Shown here piece after piece: positions 49,772 to 56,262 of a stretch of 56,262 nucleotides of DNA. The stretch lies in the IMG/VR virus record IMGVR_UViG_3300009506_000039, positions 1-56,262 of that record. One strand, written 5' to 3'. The position numbers and the translations under genes were made by a program. Source of the DNA: a virus. Each line of letters begins with the position of its first letter. Positions within the stretch are counted from its first letter, which is position 1. The notes beneath the pieces were generated by a model. That model was not told the DNA's origin, did not search any database, and worked only from the letters and a program-made list of their open reading frames with translations.

Positions 49772-50448
49772 GGCAGATCGAGATCGCGCGCACGCCACGA
49801 GTCGTGCAAGTCGAGGCGCTTTTCGACGTGCCGCCGTCGCCTGTAAGTCGTGAGTCGTGGGACGTCGACATGCCGCTCGACGATCGAGACTGGAATGTCG
49901 GCTTGATCGTGGGCGCATCGGGGACCGGCAAGTCGACGATCGCCCGTGAGCTCTTTGGCGCTCAAAAGCTCGACGAGCTCAAGTGGCATGATGACTTGCC
50001 CGTCGTCGACGAGTTCCCCGAGGACATGGCGATCAAAGACGTCGTCAAGCTCATGACGTCTGTCGGGTTCGGCTCGCCCCCGAACTGGCTCCGCCCCTAT
50101 CATGTTCTCTCGACGGGAGAACAGTTCCGCGCCTCTGTCGCGCGCGCAATCGCAGAGAGCGCGCAGCAAGAGATCGTCGTGATCGACGAGTTCACCAGTG
50201 TGGTAGATCGACAAGTCGCACAAGTCGCAAGTCACGCAGTACAAAAGACGATCCGCCGACAAAAGCGCAAGCTGATCGCTGTGACCTGTCATTATGACGT
50301 GCTCGACTGGCTACAACCCGACTGGGTGTATGAGCCGGCGACGTCGCAATTTGCCTGGCGGGAGGTCGGGCAGCACCCCCCTTTTGTCTTGAGGTCTATA
50401 AAGTCTCACGGGACACATGGCCCATGTTTAGGCGCTTTCACTATATGA
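49750..50448 (+). CDS. ABC-type ATPase (short product)
   Basis: A 232-residue protein; ATG 49750 has GGAGGGG upstream and overlaps the previous gene by 22 bases. Walker A is GASGTGKST (55-63), signature LSTGEQ (120-125), Walker B VVIDEF (143-148) and the switch His181 in TCHYD. It has no membrane part, like SMC/Rad50-type or COG2401-type ATPases. In the COG2401 family the same ATPase is fused to an acetyltransferase domain, and here the GNAT follows in the -1 frame. Last 18 residues after the slip site look non-homologous. Confidence 0.85.
   Translation: MPSAHIIRQIEIARTPRVVQVEALFDVPPSPVSRESWDVDMPLDDRDWNVGLIVGASGTGKSTIARELFGAQKLDELKWHDDLPVVDEFPEDMAIKDVVKLMTSVGFGSPPNWLRPYHVLSTGEQFRASVARAIAESAQQEIVVIDEFTSVVDRQVAQVASHAVQKTIRRQKRKLIAVTCHYDVLDWLQPDWVYEPATSQFAWREVGQHPPFVLRSIKSHGTHGPCLGAFTI
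50376..50385 (+). promoter_or_regulatory. Candidate -1 frameshift site joining ABC ATPase and GNAT
   Basis: C CCT TTT (50379-50385) is in the ATPase frame as X XXY YYZ, within a run of six C and four T. Slipping -1 leads to an open frame beginning CLEVYKVSRDTW and running into the GNAT without a stop, which would give a 377-residue ATPase-GNAT fusion. A single-base sequencing error in the homopolymers would give the same picture. Confidence 0.55.
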
Positions 50449-50882
50449 GCGGCAAGCTGCACCAGGGCGCGCAGTGTTACGGGGGATACGTCGACGGGCG
50501 ACTCGTCGCCTTCTCTGCTTTCGTTCACTTTCCACACCCCAAGATCAAGAACCTCAAGATGGGGCATCGGCTCGTGGTGCTCCCTGACTGGCAGGGGTTG
50601 GGCATCGGGGGCAAGTTCGACGACTGGCTCGGCGAGTACCTTTGGCATCAGGGCATGCGATATCATAACGTCGTGGCGCATCCTGCAATGATCGCGCACT
50701 ATAGCGCGTCCCCAAGATGGGCGCACTTAGGGACGCAGCGGCACAAGCTCGTCGGTCGCACGTCAAGCGTCGCCCCCTTGAGAAAGCACCACGCCGACGT
50801 GAGTCTCAAGAGGATCGTCTCGTCTTTCGAGTACAGATCACCGAAAGGAGGGTTAGCCGGTGAGGACTTTCGTTTCTGCTAA
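50424..50882 (+). CDS. GNAT-family acyltransferase
   Basis: A 152-residue protein as drawn from ATG 50424, though homology seems to start upstream (DTWPMFRRFHYMSG). Motif A is LPDWQGLGIG (53-62; acyl-CoA pyrophosphate loop Gln57-Gly62), preceded by a strand HRLVVLP and followed by helix KFDDWLGEYL. FHYMSGKLHQGAQCY near the N-terminus resembles GNATs fused to ABC ATPases (COG2401). It should transfer an acyl group from CoA. Mu Mom, which modifies adenine in DNA, is also GNAT-like. Here the acceptor is unknown; a PanZ-type activator of PanD is a second possibility. Confidence 0.75.
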   Translation: MFRRFHYMSGKLHQGAQCYGGYVDGRLVAFSAFVHFPHPKIKNLKMGHRLVVLPDWQGLGIGGKFDDWLGEYLWHQGMRYHNVVAHPAMIAHYSASPRWAHLGTQRHKLVGRTSSVAPLRKHHADVSLKRIVSSFEYRSPKGGLAGEDFRFC

Positions 50883-51237
50883 AATCCACGGCATACGCTG
50901 CACTGACAAGAGCGTCGAGTACCACGGCTCGGTGAGCATATGTCAAGAGCTCATGGCCGCAGCCGGGATCGCGCCGTTCGAGCAAGTGCACGTGATCAAT
51001 CTGACGAACGGGCAGCGCTGGATCACATACGCGATCCGCGCAGAGCGCGGCGTCTTTTCCTTGAACGGCGGGGGCGCTCGACTGGGTGAGCCCGGCGACA
51101 AGTTCGTCTTGCTTACCTACGATCAGTGGCGCGCTCAAGACTACCCCGGCGCAACCGTCGTGCACTGCGACGACGAGAACAAGATCGCAAGCCTGGGACA
51201 CTATACGCCCACGGGCCAGTATAAGGAGGCGTCATGA
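50860..51237 (+). CDS. panD: Aspartate 1-decarboxylase (PanD-like)
   Basis: A 125-residue protein with a GTG start after GAAAGGAGGG; E. coli PanD has 126. The self-cleaving Gly-Ser pair is YHGS (Gly23-Ser24), which forms the pyruvoyl group on Ser. Also conserved are Lys8, Tyr21, TNGQRWITYAI with Arg53, Thr56 and Tyr57, AERG, and SLNGGGA with Asn69, matching the family catalytic set. It should convert L-aspartate to beta-alanine, the precursor of pantothenate and CoA. Neighbours are a GNAT and a CoA-transferase-like protein, so it probably feeds CoA-linked chemistry. I know of no characterised phage PanD. Substrate could have changed. Confidence 0.88.
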   Translation: MRTFVSAKIHGIRCTDKSVEYHGSVSICQELMAAAGIAPFEQVHVINLTNGQRWITYAIRAERGVFSLNGGGARLGEPGDKFVLLTYDQWRAQDYPGATVVHCDDENKIASLGHYTPTGQYKEAS

Positions 51238-51980
51238 GCCGAGGCGTCTTTTGCAATCCCCGCGTGCGCGTGCTTGAGCTTGGCAACTATGTCGTGCCCG
51301 CCTATGCGGGTATGATACTTGCAGAGCAAGGCAACTATGTCGAAAAGTGGACGCGCCCCGGCGCGCTCGATCCTATACAAGAGCTTGATCGGGGCGACGA
51401 GCTCTGGCAGTGGATCAACAAAGACAAGAACGTCATTCCGTGCGAACTGACAAGAGACGAGCTTGAGCACGCTTTGAGTCAGAGCTTTATAACCCGAGTC
51501 GTCGACAATTTTAGGCCGTCGACGCTCGACAAGCTCAAGATCGATCCGCTAGAGATCGCACTCAGGCATGGGATCGTCTGGGTGAGTGTGCGCTCTGAGG
51601 TCGGGGAACGCTCTTTCGACGTGATCGCCCAGACTCGTGCATGGGGCGACTTTGCGGGCGCCTTGCCGTTCTACCTGGGGGACACGGCGGCGGGGCTCTG
51701 GGCCGCGTTCAAGCTTGCGATCACGAGCACGCCCGGCCATTACGTGATCGGCCATGCGTCTTGTCTTGCAAAGCTCGTGGAGGGTGAGCTTGTCGTCGAC
51801 GCTGACTCGCAGCGCTTGCGCTATGGCGTCTCGCCATGGGATCGCGATGTGTACGGATACGACAGCGAGATCGGCGCGACTGTCGAGTACAAGGGCGAGC
51901 GTCTCACAGAGCCAAACCGCGATCGGGCGTGGCGTCTTGACAATCTCTGGCATGACGACGACGGGCGGATCATAATCTGA
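51234..51980 (+). CDS. Class III CoA-transferase-like protein (CaiB/BaiF), truncated
   Basis: A 248-residue protein, ATGA overlap with panD. VRVLELGNYVVPAYAGMILAEQG and VEKWTRPG (11-43) match the CaiB/BaiF N-terminus. RVVDNFRPSTLDKL (88-101) matches the ENFRPG segment. FYLGDTAAGLWAAF (146-159) holds Asp150 at the place of the catalytic Asp. Usual members have about 400 residues; this one keeps the large-domain core and lacks much of the remainder. It may transfer CoA between carboxylic acids or bind an acyl-CoA for the GNAT. The C-terminus is unique. Confidence 0.72.
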   Translation: MSRGVFCNPRVRVLELGNYVVPAYAGMILAEQGNYVEKWTRPGALDPIQELDRGDELWQWINKDKNVIPCELTRDELEHALSQSFITRVVDNFRPSTLDKLKIDPLEIALRHGIVWVSVRSEVGERSFDVIAQTRAWGDFAGALPFYLGDTAAGLWAAFKLAITSTPGHYVIGHASCLAKLVEGELVVDADSQRLRYGVSPWDRDVYGYDSEIGATVEYKGERLTEPNRDRAWRLDNLWHDDDGRIII

Positions 51981-52003
51981 TCGCAGTGCAAGCACGCTGC
52001 GAT
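51980..52003 (+). other. Intergenic hairpin before the terminase genes
   Basis: ATCGCAG (51980-51986) pairs with CTGCGAT (51997-52003), with an inner GTGC/GCAC. It lies at the stop of the CoA-transferase-like gene. A strong T tract is missing, so read-through into the terminase genes is likely. Confidence 0.5.
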
Positions 52004-52023
52004 TATTGACATGGGGGTAACAC

Positions 52024-52704
52024 ATGGCCGACAAAAAGACAAAGTACACAGCGGAGCAGTTTATCGCCGCGATTCCTGGCACTGGGGGCGTGATCTCTCT
52101 GATCGCCGACGTCGTCGGGTGCTCGTGGCATACTGCTAGAAAGTACATCCACGAGCACGCCACGGTGCTTGAGGCGTTCGAGGCCGAGCGTATGTCGATC
52201 ACAGACAGGGCGCGGCACAATATCCTCAAGGCAATTGAGGCGGGCGATCTCGCGATGAGCAAGTGGTGGTTGCAGTGTCAAGACCCCGAGTTCTCGACAA
52301 AGTCAGAGACGACGATCAAGGGCGACGAGAACGCGCCGCTTGCCATCGGGGGCGACTTGACGATCCGCCGATGGGTTGCGCCGCGCACAGAGCAACAGAC
52401 TCAAGACCTCGACAGAGAGCTTGCGCGTCTTGCGGCCGGTGAGCCCGAACTGGGCAGCGATCCCGATCTCGTGCTTCCTGCGCCTGACGCGCCGCTCGTG
52501 CACGCCCCAGTACAGGGCGACGATGCGGTCCCGGCGTCGTGGACGCGCCCAGATCGAGACATGTCTCTTGACGCCGTTCGTGCTCTGTCAGACGAGCAAG
52601 AGCGAGACGACGACGACGACAGATCGGAAGCCAAAAAGAATGCAGCGCTTGCCCGTGATCTCGTGCGGGAGATGCTTGCTAAGATGGAAGGGAAAAGCGC
52701 ATGA
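52024..52704 (+). CDS. Terminase small subunit
   Basis: A 226-residue protein. The N-terminal HTH has TAEQFIAAIPGTGGVISLIADVVGCSWHTARKYI, then FEAERMSITDRARHNILKAIEAGD, the usual small-terminase order. It should bind the packaging site and load the large subunit. The C-terminal half is acidic and Pro-rich, with a DDDDD tract. Position before a 62-residue gene and the large terminase confirms it. Confidence 0.8.
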   Translation: MADKKTKYTAEQFIAAIPGTGGVISLIADVVGCSWHTARKYIHEHATVLEAFEAERMSITDRARHNILKAIEAGDLAMSKWWLQCQDPEFSTKSETTIKGDENAPLAIGGDLTIRRWVAPRTEQQTQDLDRELARLAAGEPELGSDPDLVLPAPDAPLVHAPVQGDDAVPASWTRPDRDMSLDAVRALSDEQERDDDDDRSEAKKNAALARDLVREMLAKMEGKSA

Positions 52705-52889
52705 AGATCGTTATAGAGTCTGCACAGATCAAGCTCGTCGACGATCAGGGAAACGAGAGAGTATTAGCGCTCTCAGATCGGGGTGTAACGTTCGAGACAG
52801 ACACCCTTACAATCGAGACGCACGTGAGCACGATCAGCGTGACCGTTCCCTTTGTGCCGTCAGAACCCCCGGCCCCGGTAGGGGGGTAG
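52701..52889 (+). CDS. Small hypothetical protein between terminase genes
   Basis: A 62-residue protein in ATGA overlap with the small terminase. It is beta-rich (IVIESAQIKLVDDQGNERVLAL, TLTIETHVSTISVTVPF) and ends PSEPPAPVGG. It may be a packaging accessory. No family recognised. Confidence 0.5.
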   Translation: MKIVIESAQIKLVDDQGNERVLALSDRGVTFETDTLTIETHVSTISVTVPFVPSEPPAPVGG

Positions 52890-52890
52890 G

Positions 52891-54426
52891 GTGTCTCAAG
52901 CTGTGCCCTGGACGCCCACGGGCGATCTAGTGTACGATCCCCTGGCTCAGACGTTCGTGATCGACGGCTTGGCGCTTGTCGACGAGTCGATCGGTACGGG
53001 CGCTCTTGAGTGTGACTTTTCCTTCCCCCTCAGAACTGAGGCAGAGCTCCGACGCTTTCTTGCTCTGTCGTTCGACGTGTATATCCCAGACGTGCACGTC
53101 TGCCCGAACCATAGCACGCCCTGGCGTGCTTTTGCCGACGCGTACTTTGCACGCTCTCCTGTCTCGATCTGGAAAGCGTCGCGCGGGCTCGGCGGCAAGT
53201 CATACTTGCTTGCCTTGCTCGGCCTGACAGAGGCGATCACACTGGGGGCAGACGTGAACGTCCTGGGCGGCTCTGGCGAACAGTCGGAGCGCGTGCATGA
53301 GTACATGGCCGACTTTTGGTCGTCGCCCTACGCGCCCCGACAGTTCTTGTCGACGGACCCCGGACGGCGTGAGACTCGCATGCTCTCGGGCGCAAAGATC
53401 AAAGCACTCATGGCGTCGTCGCGCTCTGTTCGTGGGCCGCACCCGCAGCGCCTGAGACTCGACGAGATCGACGAGATCGATCTAGCGATCTTTGACGCTG
53501 CAATGGGACAACCCATGAACGCGTACAAGGGGGAGGGCGCAAAGCGGCACCTCATACGTGCACAGACTGTCGGCTCGTCGACGCACCAGTACGCCGATGG
53601 GACCATGACTAAAATCCTCTTGCGCGCAGCCGACAAAGGCTGGCCCGTACATGAATGGTGCTATCGTGAGAGTCATGCGCTCGGGTTCGGCTGGCTCTCT
53701 GCTATGCAGATTGCGCAGAAACGATCAGAGGTGACGCAAGTCATGTGGGACGTCGAGTACGACTTGCAAGAGCCCGCCCCCGGCACGCGTGCGATCTCAA
53801 CCCCTGCGGTCAAGCGCTCGTTCTTGCGCTCTCTGCGAGTCGTCGACGGCACCCCTGGGGAATTGTACATGTTCGAGCCCCCAGAGCGTGGCGCGCAGTA
53901 CGCCACGGGCGCAGACTGGGCGCGTAAAACTGACTGGACCGTGATCGTGACCTTTCGCACTGACTGCCGCCCCATGCGCTGCGTGGCGTGGGAACGCATG
54001 CAGCGCTTGCCGTGGCCCCAGATCATCCAGCGGTACAATGCTCGTCTTGCGATGTACGGACGCCGCAGCGCCCATGACGCAACAGGCCTGGGCGACGTCG
54101 TTGCCTCATACTTGACGGGCGGGGCTTTACAAGAGGATGTACTCATGACCGGGCGCACTCGTTCTGATATGCTCACCGAGTACATAGCGGGCATGGAGAA
54201 CGGCGAGATCGCCTATCCCATGATCAAGTTCGCAGAGGCAGAGCACAGACTTGCCAGCGTCGACGACGTGTACAAGTCGGGGACGACAACACACTTGCCC
54301 GACTCTATAGCGGCGGGCGCTCTCGCATACCGCGCGGGCAAGGTGCCCGTGGCGGCAAGCGGCGAGTCGAAAGTCAACCCGCAAGCTGTGCGCGCACAAA
54401 GGAGATCGAGACTATGGAACCAATGA
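52891..54426 (+). CDS. Terminase large subunit
   Basis: A 511-residue protein with a GTG start after GGGGGGTAGG. The ATPase has a Walker A-like SRGLGGKS (97-104), and LRLDEIDEID as Walker B (about 190-199). The nuclease part has TGADWARKTDWTVIV (about 335-349, first catalytic Asp), then HDATGLGDVV (about 393), a typical second Asp region. It pumps DNA into the prohead and cuts it. ATP-binding and RNase H-fold residues appear intact. Confidence 0.9.
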   Translation: MSQAVPWTPTGDLVYDPLAQTFVIDGLALVDESIGTGALECDFSFPLRTEAELRRFLALSFDVYIPDVHVCPNHSTPWRAFADAYFARSPVSIWKASRGLGGKSYLLALLGLTEAITLGADVNVLGGSGEQSERVHEYMADFWSSPYAPRQFLSTDPGRRETRMLSGAKIKALMASSRSVRGPHPQRLRLDEIDEIDLAIFDAAMGQPMNAYKGEGAKRHLIRAQTVGSSTHQYADGTMTKILLRAADKGWPVHEWCYRESHALGFGWLSAMQIAQKRSEVTQVMWDVEYDLQEPAPGTRAISTPAVKRSFLRSLRVVDGTPGELYMFEPPERGAQYATGADWARKTDWTVIVTFRTDCRPMRCVAWERMQRLPWPQIIQRYNARLAMYGRRSAHDATGLGDVVASYLTGGALQEDVLMTGRTRSDMLTEYIAGMENGEIAYPMIKFAEAEHRLASVDDVYKSGTTTHLPDSIAAGALAYRAGKVPVAASGESKVNPQAVRAQRRSRLWNQ

Positions 54427-56262
54427 ACGAAAGACGCGGCCCAGTGCGACTTGTGCCCGAGACTCTTGTCGACGCTGCGCGACGTCAAGCACATGCGGCG
54501 GGATATCTTGAGGCGATGGGCGACTACCGCGATCCGAACGACGATCCACAAGAGGGAACGATCATGCGCCAGGGTTATCGCCCTCTCGCAGAGTCGGGCG
54601 CTGTGCGCGGCTATGGCGACATAAACCAGAGCAAGATTCTTGCTCTCGTCTGGGACGCGTGGCTGCGCGACGCTATGGCTGCGCGCATGATCGAGCTCAA
54701 GAAAGATCATATCATCGGGGCGGGTGTGCGCCCCGAGTGCGAGTATGATGACTTGCGCGATCTCTTGTTCGAGTTCTGGGACGACAACAGTCTCGACGAG
54801 CGCGCGCCCAAGTTCGTCACACAGCTTTACCTTTTCGGCGATCAGTGTTTCTCTTGTCACACCCGAAAGTCAGACGGGCGCGTCCGCCTGGGCTATATTG
54901 ACCCCGATCAGATCGAGCGCGTGATCTCGCATCCTCAAAATGGGCTCGAAAAGTATGCCGTGGTCGTCAAAGAGCAGAGCGTCGACTCTGTCGACTCTTG
55001 GGCGTATCACGGCGAGGGCAAGCGCGTGTACCGCATAGCGCGTAAGGGTGACGCTGTACTTTATGACGACGGCGACGATCCCGAGGTCAAGCAAGCGCCC
55101 CCAGAGTTCGAGGGTAAGCTCTTGACAGCCGAGCAAGCTGCAAGTGCAGACTTGATCGAGCCCTGGGAGCTCGACATGCTTGCCAAGTTCGAGCGCGACG
55201 AGTACGACGGGACTGTTCTCTTGACGCAAGTCGGCAACCTTGCGAACATGGAGCGAGGCGTTCCTGATCTCGTGCGCTTTGTCGATCCGCTCTGGTCAAT
55301 CGAGCTCGTCGACGCTGCGCTTGTCGGACGCGAGGAGCTTGCCGCCCTGTTCTCATACGACGTGCTCATGAAAGGCGCGTCAGACGACGAGTGCAAAGCG
55401 CGCAGCGCAGAGATCGCGCTCAACCCGCCCGCGCGCGGGCGGGCGTTCGTGCATAATGAGAACGAGGAATGGGACCTCAAGACGCCCGATCTCAAGCAAT
55501 CGGGCAGCGTGCAGACGTCGGAGCACTTTATCACCAAAGTCATCGGCGAGGCGGGCTTTCCCCGCACGTGGTTTGGCCGAGGCGAGGGGGCGAACAGAGC
55601 CACAGCGCGGGAGATGCAGCGCCCGACATGGAAGTCTCTTGAGTCTGATCAGACAGACGTTGAGAACATGCTCCTGGCTATGTGCGCCTTTGTGCGCGAT
55701 CAGGCCGTGATCGCGGGCAAGCTCACGCTGCCCGAAAAGAACGAGGACTATGTCGTCACATTCCCCATGCCGGAAATGGCGACGCTCGACATGCAAGGCT
55801 TGAGTGCGGCGGCTTCACAGCTTGCCGACGCGCTGGGCAAAGCAGTCAAGGCGGGCTGGCTCACAGACTTGCGCGCGGCGTCTCTCTGGGCGCGACTCAT
55901 GGCCGAACTGGGCGAACAGTATGACGCCGATCAAGAGTTCGACGAGGCGCAGAAAGAGAAAGAAAAGCGCGCAGAGAAAGCGCAAGCGATCTTTGATCAA
56001 CAGAAGCAAGGCGACGACGACGAGAACAAGTCGCCCTTTGATCAGAACGGCGATCAGGTCGATCAGGACAACCCGCAAGATGGGCCACCCGGACAAGACG
56101 CCCCAGACGAGCAAGAGGCGATCTTAGCGCTCTCTCGTGATCCCCGATATAAGGACTTGATCAGGGTGCGCCCGACAAGCCGAGAGACGTGGCTCGATCG
56201 TGCCTGGGACGGCTGGACCGAGCTCGACTGGCGCAGACGGTACGAGGCGTCATGGGACTTGA
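54414..56262 (+). CDS. Portal protein (3' partial)
   Basis: At least 616 residues; the frame remains open at the window end. ATG 54414 has AAAGGAG nine bases upstream and overlaps the terminase by 13 bases. NQSKILALVWDAWLRDAMAARMIELKKDHIIGAGV (in parts) is a typical portal start with the wing helices. LYLFGDQCF and YIDPDQIERVISHP follow, then SEHFITKVIGEAGFP and a gene-terminal acidic tail (EFDEAQKEKEKRAEKAQ). It should form the dodecameric ring for DNA entry. Confidence 0.82.
   Translation, partial: MEPMNERRGPVRLVPETLVDAARRQAHAAGYLEAMGDYRDPNDDPQEGTIMRQGYRPLAESGAVRGYGDINQSKILALVWDAWLRDAMAARMIELKKDHIIGAGVRPECEYDDLRDLLFEFWDDNSLDERAPKFVTQLYLFGDQCFSCHTRKSDGRVRLGYIDPDQIERVISHPQNGLEKYAVVVKEQSVDSVDSWAYHGEGKRVYRIARKGDAVLYDDGDDPEVKQAPPEFEGKLLTAEQAASADLIEPWELDMLAKFERDEYDGTVLLTQVGNLANMERGVPDLVRFVDPLWSIELVDAALVGREELAALFSYDVLMKGASDDECKARSAEIALNPPARGRAFVHNENEEWDLKTPDLKQSGSVQTSEHFITKVIGEAGFPRTWFGRGEGANRATAREMQRPTWKSLESDQTDVENMLLAMCAFVRDQAVIAGKLTLPEKNEDYVVTFPMPEMATLDMQGLSAAASQLADALGKAVKAGWLTDLRAASLWARLMAELGEQYDADQEFDEAQKEKEKRAEKAQAIFDQQKQGDDDENKSPFDQNGDQVDQDNPQDGPPGQDAPDEQEAILALSRDPRYKDLIRVRPTSRETWLDRAWDGWTELDWRRRYEASWDL

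Noticed and set aside
49267-50292. A 341-codon open frame on the - strand opposite ParB and ABC ATPase genes
   Set aside because: Antisense to genes with intact catalytic motifs and without a promoter or ribosome binding site.
1-56262. CRISPR arrays, insertion sequences, integrase or lysogeny repressor
   Set aside because: No regularly spaced direct repeats, transposase motifs, tyrosine or serine recombinase motifs, or CI-like gene were found in the translated frames.

Overview
This window is most of the genome of a tailed double-stranded DNA phage with a long, probably siphovirus-type tail. It is GC-rich by eye, nearly gap-free, and joined by many ATGA/GTGA start-stop overlaps. Terminase, tail tube, tape measure and tail-tip genes identify it. 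The portal gene runs off the right edge and the left edge starts inside an unrecognised gene. No capsid or protease gene is visible, so the head genes probably lie in the missing segment of a circular or circularly permuted genome. The host cannot be named. The promoters are close to the sigma-70 consensus and ribosome binding sites are AAGGAG-like. I see no integrase, repressor, DNA polymerase, primase, endolysin, tRNA or CRISPR array.

Layout. (1) 1-19.6 kb, + strand: virion proteins, head-tail connectors, a methyltransferase/glycosyltransferase pair, tail tube, frameshifted tail-assembly chaperone (CCCAAAC slip site), a 1601-residue tape measure, tail-tip proteins, then two membrane proteins behind a strong promoter. 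A bidirectional terminator closes the unit. (2) 37.3-19.7 kb, - strand: early DNA-metabolism genes, including a UvrD-type helicase, RecA-like ATPase, ERCC4/HhH nuclease candidate, DinG/XPD-type helicase, MT-A70 methyltransferase, GIY-YIG protein and many small zinc-ribbon proteins. A roughly 450-nt non-coding segment with its own promoter looks like a structured RNA. (3) 37.4-42.7 kb, + strand: ParM-like actin, FtsK-like translocase and several membrane proteins. (4) 48.9-42.7 kb, - strand: HExxH metallopeptidase, coiled-coil protein, topoisomerase VI-A/Spo11-like TOPRIM protein, DnaJ-type zinc-finger protein and unknowns. (5) 49.0-56.3 kb, + strand: an attenuated leader, then ParB-like protein, ABC ATPase, GNAT, aspartate 1-decarboxylase (PanD), class III CoA-transferase-like protein, small and large terminase, and portal.

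How it works together. Four near-identical extended -10 promoters (TTGACA-N17-TATAAT inside TGATATAATCTAGT) drive the leftward early units, and two relatives drive the rest. Non-overlapping genes are commonly preceded by a GC-rich hairpin directly 5' of the ribosome binding site. The most unusual part is 49.2-52.0 kb, where five genes pair beta-alanine/CoA chemistry with a DNA-associated ParB/ABC/GNAT set just ahead of the terminase. I infer a nucleobase-acylation or packaging-coupled DNA modification system. The ABC ATPase and GNAT look like one protein split at a -1 frameshift site.
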